Translations under genes and position numbers: made by a program | Part shown: positions 13,373-23,258 of the stretch, one piece after another | Position numbering within the stretch: the stretch's first letter is position 1 | Layout: each line of letters opens with the position of its first letter | The notes under the pieces: model-generated | Told to the model about the DNA's origin: nothing | The model's database searches: none | Seen by the model: only the letters and a program-made list of their open reading frames with translations | Origin: Hyparrhenia diplandra | Lineage: Eukaryota > Streptophyta > Magnoliopsida > Poales > Poaceae | Assembly: GCA_015847255.1 (NCBI GenBank) | Contig: JADLZK010010457.1 | Coordinates: 248,001-312,000, forward strand | Length of the DNA: 64,000 bases | Direction of reading: 5' to 3'

Positions 13373-15208
13373 TTAGCCTTCTCTTTTTTGCATTTTGCTT
13401 GCTACCTTGTTGATGAGCCTCTTTCTTGATGATGACAAGCCTTCACTTTTCTTATTTGGACATAAATTAATTTCATGTCCTTTCTCATTGCATCCATAAC
13501 ACTTCTTGGTTTTTGGAAGTGTGGCTTGGTCATCAACCTTGTTGGAACACGTAGAGGCAATGTGTCCCATGTTGGAGTACTTAGCACGAGCCATCTTCTT
13601 TTTCTTTTGGATCTTGCTCATGCCCCTCCTTTCTTTCCTCAAGATGCAATCTTTAACATAGTGACCCTCTTTCTTGCACTTGAAGCAAGTGATAAGAGTC
13701 TTCTTTGATTGATGTTGCACCTTGATGGTCTTGGAAGCTTTCCTATTATCACTTGTCATCCTTGTTGTGAGCTTAGTTTGATCAGGAGACAGATTGGTAG
13801 CCTTCCCATTTTTATGGGGCATGCACCTTTGCCTCTCTTGAGGTGCTGGCATCGCCATGCTGTCCTGTGGCAGTCGAACTGTACCAATCTGCTCCTTCCT
13901 CTCAAACTTCACACTTTGAGAGTCATTGACCATTTTCTTGTCTTCTTTTGTGTGCCCAAGCTCACCTTTGACTATCTCATTGAGCCTAGCAATCTCTTTT
14001 CTCATAGCATCCATATCAACAAGGTTAGTGGCATAAACATTCAAATCAAGATTAAAGCATTTTCCACAACCTTGGCTAGTGGAGGGAGTAGAGGTGCTCT
14101 TTGCATTAGAGGGCTATGAGGTGCTCTCCCTAAGATGACTATATTGCAACTCAATCTCCTTGTGCTTTTCAACTAAGACACAATACTTGTCATTGAGTGC
14201 AATATTAGCCTTCGTTGTGAGAACATGTTCTCTTTGCTCTTTGGCCAAAGCCTTGTGCAAGGAGTCCACCTCACTTCTCTTTAATGCAAGAGCTTCCTTG
14301 CAACCAATATATATCTTTTCTAACTTGGTTAGATTGTCATCACTATTGGCTAGCTCAGCTTGAACACTCTGTAAATCCTTCATTAGCTGAGAGATGAAGA
14401 GTTTGGTCTTAGGATCTAAATTTTTAATAGCATCATCAATTTCTTCGTCACTAGATACATCATCACTAGAGCTATCACTAAGATCACTACTAGAGATGTC
14501 ACTAGGAGGTGGAGAGAGTTTGGCTTTTGATTTTACCTTCTCACCTTTTGCCATGAGGCACACATGAGATGTGACATAGAGAGTTGTGCCTCTAGGTGAG
14601 GTGGATTCATCATTTGGCCTCCACCGATCACAAGCTTCTTCTTCCTTCAAAATGTTAGTCTCACAAGAACTAGAGGAAGTAGAAGTACCACATGTAAAAA
14701 TATTGTTCTCACCAACCATTTCATTACCATCCATTAAGTCATATGTTGGTGAGGAAGTGGATGTGGCATGATCAATTATGCCTTTTGGGAGAATCACTTG
14801 GGGCTCATCATGTGTTGGTGAAGTTGAGCACTCCTCAAGTGGTTCCTCCAATAAGAGGTTGCTCTCATCACATTTGGACTTGCCATATCTTTCTTTGAGT
14901 GTGGTCCAAATGATATGAGCATCATCAAGAGGTTCGTCATCTCCAAATATGACATCATCTAATACATCTTCACTCAAAGCACTAAACAAAATATTAGTAG
15001 CTTGAGCATTGTAATGATGTAAGTATTTCACTTCCTCTCTAGATAGATACTCCAAATCATCACTAGGAGGTGAAATGCTCACATCTACAATCTGCTCTAT
15101 ATGAGGACCCATGGCCCTAAAAATATCAAGCACATTAGCAGACCAAGATGCATAGTTTGAGCCATCGAAAAGTAAAAGTTCTAGAGATACCTCCTCACTT
15201 GTCAACAT
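13373..15208 (-). pseudogene. Gag polyprotein (UBN2/DUF4219-type, CCHC knuckles) with an in-frame stop
   Basis: This is the structural gag protein expected to package the element RNA. The minus-strand frame from the ATG at 15208 begins MLTSEEVSLELLLFDGSNY and has the gag-typical SNYASWSANV and LKERYGKSKCDESNLL patterns. A Ser/Asp-rich and coiled-coil-like part follows. An in-frame TAG at 14114-14116 interrupts it, after which the same frame continues to 13373 with a CCHC knuckle (CFKCKKEGHYVKDC), a second that has lost its first Cys (KYSNMGHIASTC) and a third (CYGCNEKGHEINLC). Frame-broken remains of a further knuckle and an AIWIPKSLVTNLDGPN tail extend to about 13090. The ATG lies 39 bases after the primer site. 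Confidence 0.85.
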
Positions 15209-15247
15209 CTTTCTCTCAAGGCGGTTAAGCCCGAAATTGAGAGCTTA

Positions 15248-15259
15248 GCTCCGATACCA
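15248..15259 (-). promoter_or_regulatory. Primer binding site (initiator tRNA-Met type)
   Basis: The minus strand reads TGGTATCGGAGC, one base from the common plant LTR-retrotransposon primer site TGGTATCAGAGC. It starts two bases after the end of the 5' LTR. This fixes the element's orientation as minus. Confidence 0.85.
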
Positions 15260-15261
15260 CT

Positions 15262-17390
15262 TGTAAGGACCTTGATGTCGCCTAGGAGGCCTAGAGGGGG
15301 GTGAATAGGCTCGTACCTTAAAAGCACACTGAAAAATCAAACTCGGCAGTTTTTTATAACAACGCGCTGCACCGCCAAGACGTTTGCGCGGTACTCGCCT
15401 CTATCGCGCGGCACTACACGCGCGTTTGGTGCGGTAATCGCCTCACCGCGCAACAAACACAACTGCAGTATTTTGAAATCTAAGCAATGAAACTTAGATC
15501 GAGTGAATTTTCCAAGTTCACGCACACAAATATATCACGTATATCCAATAGAAAGTACCGGGAACTCCACAACAAAGTAGATCGGGACAAACCCTAGCTC
15601 ACAAGAATATATTGCAAGAATGTAAAAGCACACGAAGACAAGGATTTTTTCCCGTGGTTCACCGTCGCCACAAAGGCTGGGGTTACGCCCACGTTGTTGA
15701 GGTATCCACAAAAGGATTGGGATTCGCCACACAAATTTGTCCCTTCCCTCGATTCTCAAGTAAAGGGAGTGAACCCTTGAGATGAGGGGTGATTTTCTTG
15801 ATTTTGAGTGAGGTTACAAACCTCCCAAGGCTGCCACACAAGTTGGCAGCTCAAGGGCGACGCCTAGCCGGCTAGGAGCAAGCTCCAAGAGAAACAAACC
15901 CTAGAACCGCCGCCAAACGTGAACCAAATGCTCTTTCAAGATGGGGAACTTGTAGATTCGGGTCTCCAATCACGTTTGCTCTCTTTTCCCTCAAGTTTTG
16001 ATGGTGGGAATCGAAATCTAGCTTGGGGAGTGGAGGAGCAACAATGGAGGAGAGAGAGAAGAGCTTTGGTTCGTTCTTCCATGAAATGAACGTTGGGGAA
16101 GAAGAAGTGACCATTGGGAGGGAATTTGAAGGGGTATTTATACCCGACCGCCCCAACGGTCGATTAAGTGCGGCACTACCTCACTAAACGCTGCGGTATC
16201 TGCCGCGGCCTTGTAATCGCCTCACTTAACGCTAGCGACAACGCCGCCACGCCCGCGAACAACAAAGTGTAAAAAGTGTCTCTACGGCTCTTTTTTGGTC
16301 GTGAGGTGATGTTTTTGGCTGATTTGGAGGTTTGAGCATTTAGTTCACATGTAGCAAAGGGTTCTAGGATCCCTCTTAATAGTACGGCATTTCCTAAACT
16401 CAAGATTCAAAAGAGAAATGAATTTAAATCGCTGAGAGTTGGAAACACCACCAAAATGCAACCGGGAAGTCCTTGAACCTGTACATCATCCTCTATCATC
16501 TTTGTCTCATTTCTTAGAGCAAATATACCTTGAGCATGTGACTTGAACCATTTCCACAAATATGAGTTTAACTTAATGGCTTCAAGTCACTTCCACTAAT
16601 GATTTGATCCTTAACACAATATGACTCCTCATAGCTTGATTAGTTCCTCGACTAAATGCAAGTACTCTCTTCTTCACCTTAGCCATGGTACCTCGGTCCC
16701 CAAGCCACCGCTTGCCCTTCACCTTCGCTTATTACCTCAAGCCCTTTCCTTGCTATCTTCACCTTATCAAGGCATATTCAAGTCACATCACATTAAGCAT
16801 CCATTGAATAACCATTTCTTCAACACTTTGATCCTTGCTTGATTATCTTGTAGATATGAATGTTGAGACCAATCAAGCTTCGGTTTGACTCACATAGAGA
16901 CATACATGGATCAACATCAATATGGTCAAGCCAATTCACGGTTCCTTATATCCTATCATTTTGGCTTGACACTCCAACACTTATTTCAATCTTCTATTCA
17001 TGGGAAACAAGCCATTATAGAGACCAACCCGATATCATCAACTCTTGTCTCATTTGCCTTTTGCCAAGTATGCTTGCTTTCACATGATGCTATGATATTC
17101 CACAACATATAAGCCATTTCATTGATTCCATTTGCATTTTTGTTTTTGCTTGAACTAGATTGTTTCCATAATCTTTCAATACAACAATACACACTTTGGC
17201 TTTGCTTCCATACTATGTGGAATACCATCAAGTTTGCTTGTTGAACCTTGAATATACTTGTTACTACACAATCCACAAGTATATGCAATAGACTCGATTT
17301 TTCTGTTCAACACTTAGCAAACTTATTAGACCTTTAATTATGTTATCATTCAATTCACCAAAACCCACTAAAGGGCTAGATGCACTTTCG
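15262..17390 (-). repeat. 5' LTR of the non-autonomous retrotransposon (longer copy)
   Basis: 2129 bp. It keeps a GC-rich stretch at about 15358-15710 that the 3' LTR has lost. A TATA-like TATAAATACC (minus) lies at 16133-16142. The outermost base is C on the minus strand instead of the expected T (CGAAAGTGC against TGAAAGTGC), so the terminal TG is mutated. Confidence 0.9.
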
Positions 17391-17755
17391 GGTCATCCAC
17401 GAGGCGTCCTCTCCCAAATCCGCCAACACGGCGGAGGCAAGCGATTCCTCCTCCTTCGGGTCCGCCCGGGACAGGCCGGAAGACGAAGAAGCACGATCCA
17501 TGGCGGATCTGGTTTTGGCAATGCGGGGAAAAAAGGCTGGGAATGGGGTGGGGATGGGGAAGGGAAGGGGAAAGGGGACCTACCACGAGTAATGGCGGGA
17601 GGTGGCGGCGATCGGGAGGCCGCCCCGAGCGGAGGAGCGACCGTAAGGACCGACCGTAGGGCGGCCGGTGTTCGCCAACCGAGTCGCCGCCGCTGGGGCT
17701 CTCCATACTATCCTATCCTAACGGCTATTCGGACCGTCGACTTCCAAAGATAGAA
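17391..17755 (-). mobile_element. 5' end of the interrupted LINE: leader and start of ORF1
   Basis: On the minus strand an ATG at 17501-17499 opens a frame starting MDRASSSSGLSRADPKEEES and running about 37 codons to the LTR element. Past the insertion, and counting the target duplication once, the frame stays open for a further stretch from 5487 downward. Upstream (17502-17755) is a GC- and C-rich leader. The right edge near 17755 is inferred from homology of the next bases (from about 17759) to 48290 onward, which marks the LINE/host boundary. Confidence 0.65.
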
Positions 17756-17758
17756 GTC

Positions 17759-18385
17759 AATACATTACGACCTCATTCTTATTCTTGTTTGTTTCTTTTC
17801 TTTTGTAGGACAAGCAGCAGCATGTAATTTGTTACGTCACATTCCTTGTTCATGGGATTACAGGCTTTTCCACGAAATTTATTCCAATAAATTCAGTACC
17901 AGTATTTGTTTCAAAAAATACTTCAATCCATGTTGGTTTGTTGTATGAAATTATTCCAATAAATTCGGACTAGTGTTTGTTTCAAAAATATACTTTCATC
18001 CATATATAGTGGGTTTGTTGTATGGATTACCACCGTGATCTATTTAGGACTTAATTCATGGACACATCATGTGGAGTTATTCAATTCAGAGCCCCTACAA
18101 TATATGGGCCCTGGCTATGCCTCTTGATCTTGAGGTAGTTTGAGTCCTTGAGGGCAAGAGAGTAGTAACAATGCAAGTTAATAAATTTCATCTGAATTGC
18201 TTATTCCTGACAACACACCTGGTGGAGCATGAGCGTATCTACTGCCCATGAGTGTATCTACTGCTCGATGACCCGCAAGTTCTTTTGTACTGGATGTTGA
18301 AGCTTCATTAACATATATTTTGTGTTTTTTAATAAAAACTGGCATAGTGGTCCATATAAATTGTGCGTCTAGCGCGTGGTTCAAT
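17759..18385. repeat. Copy of the sequence downstream of the second NLR (see 48290-48789)
   Basis: Shares long blocks with about 48290-48789 in the same orientation, for example GCAGCATGTAATTTGTTAC, AAATTTATTCCAATAAATTC, ATCCATGTTGGTTTGTTGTA, TCCTTGAGGGCAAGAGAG and TTTTTAATAAAAACTGGCAT. Similarity is broken by small indels. I see no coding potential. This was the host DNA into which the first LINE inserted. It suggests that another copy of the NLR neighbourhood existed to the left. Confidence 0.75.
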
Positions 18386-18540
18386 CTTTGTACAACATAA
18401 TCTACTCCTCCACTTCACTTCCATGACTTGGTTAGTATATTGACATAATAGATAGCAATTTTGTCTCTACCATGGTATTAAAGATAATTACTTTTTATTA
18501 TATGTGTATTAGTATTGTTTTATAAAAAGTATTGTGCTTA

Positions 18541-18745
18541 TTTAATTAGAGTTTTTTTTACAATGCTTGGAGAAGCGTTGAGAAGCGTTTGAAAAATAAT
18601 TTATGTGTGTATGAGTTGTGGGCCCAATACATTGGAAGCGTTATGAAGCGTTAATGTGGAAGCGTAAGCGTTAGAATGTGTCTATGGTCGATGGGCCCAA
18701 TGTAATGTAACGCTTCCCAACGCTTTAAAATTAAGGTGGGTTAGC
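18541..18745. repeat. Palindrome-rich AAGCGTT repeat; possible left MULE-like terminus
   Basis: Contains several copies of AAGCGTT and its complement. AGCGTTGAGAAGCGTT (about 18573-18588) is mirrored by AACGCTTCCCAACGCT (about 18709-18724), and GGGCCCAATACATT is mirrored by a GGGCCCAATGTAATG block. The outer edge GAG followed by T8 and ACAATGCTTGGA starts at 18549. It resembles, in inverted orientation, GAGGCTTTTTACAATCTTTGA at 35361 (minus). It could be a stand-alone MITE or the left end of a larger element. Confidence 0.5.
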
Positions 18746-19253
18746 TTGTAAAAATAAGGCGCCGTAATTGCGTTTTGGTAATTCTTTTTTTTAACCAAGG
18801 GTAAAGAAGTACATTCATAATTATAACAATAATGTTCGATACTATATTTAAGATTTAGAATAATTCAACTATATTACTTATAGTTAGATGTCTATAATAT
18901 CTCTAGGGTTTATTAGAGTTCATCGCGCGCAGGAGGCGCCGGGCGCCGCTGCCGGCACCGACGCCGGCGAGGTCCCGGCCGGAGCTGAGGGCACCGGCGG
19001 CTTGCTCTCGTCGAGGCGGACCTGTCGAGGTGCTCGGTGACGGCGCGGACGACGAGACGGAGGCGGCGCGCGGCACGGCGGCGGATTGGGCGGACGGTGC
19101 CGACGAGATCGATCTGTCCACATCGCCGCCGTCTCTGTATTCTCCGTCTATGTGCCGTCGTCGTCCGCCGCCGTTGATCCCTCCGCGGGAGGACCTCAAC
19201 GCGCTGTGCTGCTCCTGCATCTTCTCCGGCGAGATCCAGGCCCGACCAAACAC

Positions 19254-19523
19254 ATGGAGGCCGTGCCGGCGACTACGCTCCCATTCTGGGCGGCGGCGGC
19301 GGCGGCCATCCCCGCTGCCGTGAGGAGGCGTCCTGCCGGGCTGGGCTACGCGCCACCCCCTTCAAGGTCGTACCCCCCGCCTGCCCACGGAACCAGGCTA
19401 CGGCAACCTGTGTCGCGTGTTCGCGAGCCCACCGTGCGCATCTTCTGCAAGGGCAGCGATGGGTACACACCGTGGAGCGACACCGTGTTCCTGGCACCAA
19501 CCAATCCCAGCCACGAGTTCCAG
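19254..19523 (+). pseudogene. R40/EULS-type lectin, first exon fragment
   Basis: R40/EULS proteins are plant carbohydrate-binding lectins linked to stress responses. The open frame reads a Pro/Tyr-rich linker (GYAPPPSRSYPPPAHGTRLR), then REPTVRIFCKGSDGYTPW and DTVFLAPTNPSHEFQ. This matches the start of the lectin domain (PTVRIFC...VLAP.NP.DE.Q). It ends exactly at a splice donor, CAG|GTACGT at 19524. No following lectin exon (HWYKDM...) can be found, so only the first exon is present. The frame is open further upstream through GC-rich sequence. The next exons on the same strand belong to other gene families. Family assignment is moderate. Confidence 0.55.
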
Positions 19524-19859
19524 GTACGTACTACTGCGAGAAGATCGATCCATGCTCTATGTTGTGTCACGATAAGATCGAACATACTAGGTAGTATAGG
19601 ATAATCTGATTTCACCTATATGAACCCTCTCGCTGGGCTACTATATATGTCTGATAAGCACTGATTTCCAATAGCCTTGTAGATTATCAAATAGCCAAAT
19701 TAGTAAAGGTTTTTTCACTGGTGAAATAACTGAAGTTGCTGCACCATGTTCTTGATCTCTATTCATTTCTGAGATTCATGTATATCAGATTTGTTGTATA
19801 TCAGAACTGTCTTAACTTATGTATAGTGAAATCGGATTTGTTGTATATCATTTATGCAG

Positions 19860-20266
19860 GATTCCCTAATGCGAATACGAGCTGAGCAATTTCTGACATT
19901 TAGGGTGTAGTGCTCCACCGATTGTGGTAGCATTTGCTGCACAGGGTGCATTTCGTGGGTTCATGGATACAGAAACACCTTTATATGCTGTGGGTAAAGA
20001 TTATTGAAACTATTTTAGCTGCTGAAATGAACAGACTGGACCATGTGAAGTGTTGCAATTTATGTATTTCTTATAAGAAAGATCCGGGATGAAATGTCTT
20101 GTGCATGTTGCCACTGCAGTGGTCTGTACACCTAGTTCAGTGGTCATCTAGAAATTTAACAATAATAGACCTGTCAATGTTATCAATTGGCCGGCCATCA
20201 GTCGTGCTTGCAAGTGTGGCTGACATTTCCTCTGCTCAATGATGCGCTAGCGCTCTTGCTGGGCAG
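19860..20266 (+). pseudogene. MATE efflux transporter (FRD3/DTX-like), two exon fragments
   Basis: MATE proteins export metabolites such as citrate through 12 membrane helices. Exon 1 (19860-19993) follows TTTATGCAG and ends before GTAAAG. It reads DSLMRIRAEQFLTFR and then, after a frameshift, APPIVVAFAAQGAFRGFMDT..TPLYAV, the conserved middle of FRD3-type MATEs. Exon 2 (about 20189-20266) reads CLQVWLTFPLLNDALAL and ends before GTCTGTAC. Both exons keep their splice sites and order, but the rest of the transporter is absent. This points to a genomic, not processed, fragment. Confidence 0.75.
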
Positions 20267-21214
20267 GTCTGTACATTTTACGTTACGTGACATTTCTCGT
20301 TTAGGGTGTTACATTACAAATCTTTAGGCAGTGCCTGATGTTCCAGCTGCTCCTTTTATGGAAATTTGGATAGTGTAAACCTTAGTGACTCATAGCATTT
20401 AGCTGTTGTCTGCAGGTCAGGGAGTAAAGGTAGGCCATGGAAGCACATCTGATCATATACTGAACTGATAAATGACAAGAAATGACCATGCCTAGGTGAT
20501 TCGACGGGAAGATGAAAACATAAAGACCATTGACAGCTAACCATGATTGGGAGTTCACGGCGGCGATGGCAGAACCTGTCGATCAGAATGAAGGCGGAGC
20601 ATGGCATGCATGCGGATGGAATTGGTAAGATTGAGGTGAGGCTGCCTGTGCACTGTGACGCATTTCCTGATCCCTTCGTCTTTGATTCAATGTAGTAATA
20701 GCTTCCTGCAGCTCGCGTTTGGGATAGTAGCTTCCTGCAGCTCGCGTTCAGTATTAACTCAACACTATATGTATATGTGCCTGCCATCATTGATGTTCCT
20801 ATCTGTATGTTTCTACCCACTATTTGGACTGAACAATTTAACATTTTTAAGTGATAAATTGTTACGGAGCACCTTCAGCAGTACCAAAAGTTGAAGAAAG
20901 ATTTATTGCACAGCTTTGTTGTGGCTGCCAGTTCGTGCACTCATTGGCCACATTTTTGAATAGATCTACCATTTAGCTCTGTTCAAGCCTGCAGCTGCAA
21001 GCCTGAGCTCCAAAGATTAAAATTGAGGAATATAATTTTGTCAACTTGGCATGCACTGTTGAATTACTAAATTTTGAAGATTTTGAAGATGTTCATTAAG
21101 TAACTGTCAAGTGGTTGCAATATGAAGTATACATACATATATTTTTCAGTTTAGTGCAGTAGTCTGCATTTGTGCAACTCAATGAATGGGCTTGTTTTCA
21201 TTGTTTTTCTGCAG

Positions 21215-21323
21215 TGAAGTCCTTCCCGAGGGATGACCCAAAGAAGCCCTGCCAGCTCACTGCCTTCGCTGGCTACAAGGCTAGAAGGACACATTGTGCG
21301 TGAGGTCGAGAAGCCTGGCTCCA
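21215..21323 (+). pseudogene. RPL3: Ribosomal protein L3 (uL3), single exon fragment
   Basis: L3 is a large-subunit ribosomal protein near the peptidyl-transferase centre. After TTTTTCTGCAG the sequence reads VKSFPRDDPKKPCQLTAFAG YKA, the strongly conserved N-terminal L3 block. After a one-base shift it continues HIVREVEKPGS-like sequence and ends at CCA|GTAACT. No other L3 exon is present. The frameshift and the Met-to-Arg-type change in YKAGMTH show it is not functional. It is the third gene family in the same orientation within 2.5 kb. Confidence 0.85.
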
Positions 21324-21976
21324 GTAACTAAATATGGATGCAGTGAAGAAACAGAACTCATTTCTTGTTCAGCAAGCTGCAAAGATAGTACCCATGCCCT
21401 TGCACTGCCTACATATGCAGCTGACAACTGTTATTATTTTTGTGATGATGCGACCAAGGAGCATTCTCATGCTGCAGCTGACTTCTGTGTTCTCAGGACA
21501 CCAGCCTGTTGATGTATATTGCAGTTATGTAACTGCCATCTGATAAAAAGCATGAAATTCCTATACTAATTCAGATCTTGTAGCTTTATTTTTATGCATT
21601 TTACTATTGATGAGTTACCTTCCCAAAGAAGCTTTCCTGTATTGTTTTGCTTAGGTGATAAAGGAACTGCCATCTGACTATAGCTGATTTCCCTACCGAC
21701 ATCATTTGATGGTGTTAGTTAGCGGCACCGATCCTATAATTACGGCGTGGACGCGTGATGGGTGCACTAATTGTTATGCCCTTGTACATGATGGGCTGCT
21801 GCCTGCTGGGTTTCGGCCCAAGAGAAAACGAGTACGAGTTGGGCCTTTATGATTGATTTTTCTTTTGAGTACACGCACAACTTTGCTAGCTTCGGCTCAA
21901 GAGAAAAACTATGGCGCGCATGCAGCGACGTGACTACGTTGCCTGGGCGCCGGATTTTTTCGGGATTTTTTTCGTG

Positions 21977-22280
21977 GGGTGTGTTTAGAAGCCAAAATTT
22001 TTTGGTGAAAATTCTAGCTGGCGGCCACGCCGCATTAATCGTAGCATGTTTTTGTTTGTTAGTGGTAAATATTATTCTATTATGGCGTAACTAGGTGCAA
22101 AAAGAATCGCCTAAGAATGCATATCTAAAACCGTGTAATTAGTTTTTTATTTACCTATATTTTATAGTGACCGCAAGCGTCTTTTGGGGTGCATTGAATG
22201 TTTCGATGTGATAGGATGTGATTCGATGTGATGGGAATGCAGGAAATTTTTGGAGGAAATTTAGGCTTCTAAACACACCC
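21977..22280. mobile_element. MITE with GGGTGTGTTTAGAAGCC terminal inverted repeats
   Basis: 304 bp bounded by GGGTGTGTTTAGAAGCC at 21977-21993 and its exact complement at 22264-22280. Weaker pairing (AAAATTT/AAATTT) continues inward. No coding capacity. The termini look like those of short class II elements of grasses (hAT- or Harbinger-like). I could not find a clean target duplication, so the superfamily is left open. Confidence 0.7.
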
Positions 22281-22482
22281 GGACTGCTAATGGCGCGCAT
22301 GGTAGCTAGATAGCTGTGCCCTGTGGGTGCTATCTTCTTCTTGTATTACAATTTTGTATTCAAAGAAAATAAAAACTTGAAATTGCAAAATAAATGCATT
22401 TGTAAAAAAAAACATATTTCCAAAGGGATTGTAAAAATAGGTGCTATGGGCCAATAAACGGGAGCCCAACCAGGGCCGGCCG

Positions 22483-22602
22483 AAAAAGCACTGGTAACAA
22501 GAGCAGAGAGCATAGCAGTGTAGCAACGGAGTTCGGGATGGCCTGTTCGCCTGTTCTTTTAAGCAGTGCCGCGCATTGGAGCGCAAGCGAGGTGGGACTA
22601 AA
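22483..22602 (-). promoter_or_regulatory. Possible snRNA-type (Pol III) promoter with short transcript
   Basis: The minus strand reads TAGTCCCACCTCGC at about 22589-22602, close to the plant upstream sequence element RTCCCACATCG. A TATA-like CTTAAAAGAA follows at 22554-22563, about 25 bases downstream, which is the plant Pol III spacing. A T5 run (minus) at 22483-22487 could end a transcript of about 50 bases. The would-be RNA does not look like U6 or U3. It may be a chance match or a relic. Confidence 0.25.
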
Positions 22603-22849
22603 CCAGCATGAAGCTGAGTTCCTTATCCCCGAGCTCGGACTGCCTTCCTTTGTCTCTATGGGCCACAGCCCATTGCTGCTCTGGACCGAGGGGCGGGGAG
22701 CGCAGTCAGTAGCCAAGTGACGGGCCGGCCCAATTTGTTAGGCCGGCTTGAGCGGAGGAGACGGGAGCTGACGAGTAAAGATGGGCGTGGGCCGGTTCGA
22801 GATGGTGGTAGTACCTGTGCTCTTTGGGACAGCTTTTTTTTTTTTTCAG

Positions 22850-22990
22850 GAGGTGTTGCAAATCCTGCAGCTCGCCATGGACTTCACCGACGATCGGCCC
22901 GACCGGCGGCCTCGGTTTATGCCTAAACTAGTACAGCGCTTAATCAACACCACTTTCCAGCTTTTGGACAGAGTTGTGAAGAAACTAGTC
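22850..22990 (+). pseudogene. Receptor-like kinase C-terminal exon fragment
   Basis: Follows a long T-tract and CAG (acceptor at 22847-22849). It reads EVLQILQLAMDFTDDRPDRR PRF.PKLVQRL, which matches kinase subdomain XI of plant LRR receptor-like kinases (LQLA.DCT...PDRRPSM.EVV.RI). The diagnostic Arg of the PDRRP motif is present and the Cys of DCT has become Phe. The frame stays open to about 23020. The kinase core, transmembrane and LRR parts are absent. It is another exon-sized fragment in the same orientation as the lectin, MATE and L3 pieces. Confidence 0.6.
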
Positions 22991-23026
22991 ACGATGAAAC
23001 TAGTGTTCACACATCATTAGAAAAAT

Positions 23027-23190
23027 TCAGATAACAATTGGGATCCCATAAACAAGACCATAAGCTTCGAATGATATTTGAAAAATCACTCAATTCGAAT
23101 ATTTGACCACATAACAATTGCAATCACATAAACATGACCATAAGCTTCGGACTTGGCAAAATATTTGAAGAAATAACTCTATTTGAACTA
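23027..23190. repeat. Two-copy tandem repeat, about 80 bp unit
   Basis: 23027-23098 and 23107-23190 share CATAACAATTG.., CCATAAGCTTCG and ATATTTGAA blocks with several substitutions. It lies next to the 3' end of the Cys-rich gene. Confidence 0.6.
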
Positions 23191-23258
23191 CAATTAAAAA
23201 ATATAACAGAAACTTAAAAATCCAAAAGCATCGATAAAGGCACTGGCTTGACTGTATA

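Larger units (their letters stand above)
5493..17390 (-). mobile_element. Non-autonomous LTR retrotransposon with gag but no pol (LARD-like, Copia-like gag)
   Basis: Two direct repeats (5493-7254 and 15262-17390) bracket about 8 kb. On the minus strand each LTR begins TGAAAGTGC (the 5' copy has CGAAAGTGC) and ends GGTCCTTACA. A primer binding site complementary to initiator tRNA-Met follows the 5' LTR, and a purine tract precedes the 3' LTR. A gag-like reading frame follows the primer site, but no protease, integrase, RT or RNase H can be read in 7255-13090. GTCAT stands at 5488-5492 and again at 17392-17396, a probable 5 bp target duplication with one extra G at 17391. The host sequence on both sides is the same LINE, so the element is younger than the LINE. 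It would need enzymes from an autonomous relative to move. Confidence 0.9.

Noticed and set aside
19273..19615. Minus-strand frames opposite the lectin exon
   Set aside because: The plus strand carries the recognisable lectin start and a splice donor at the right place.
21911..22300. ATGGCGCGCATG near both sides of the MITE as a target duplication
   Set aside because: The copies lie about 55 bp and 10 bp from the MITE ends and are not adjacent. More likely chance.
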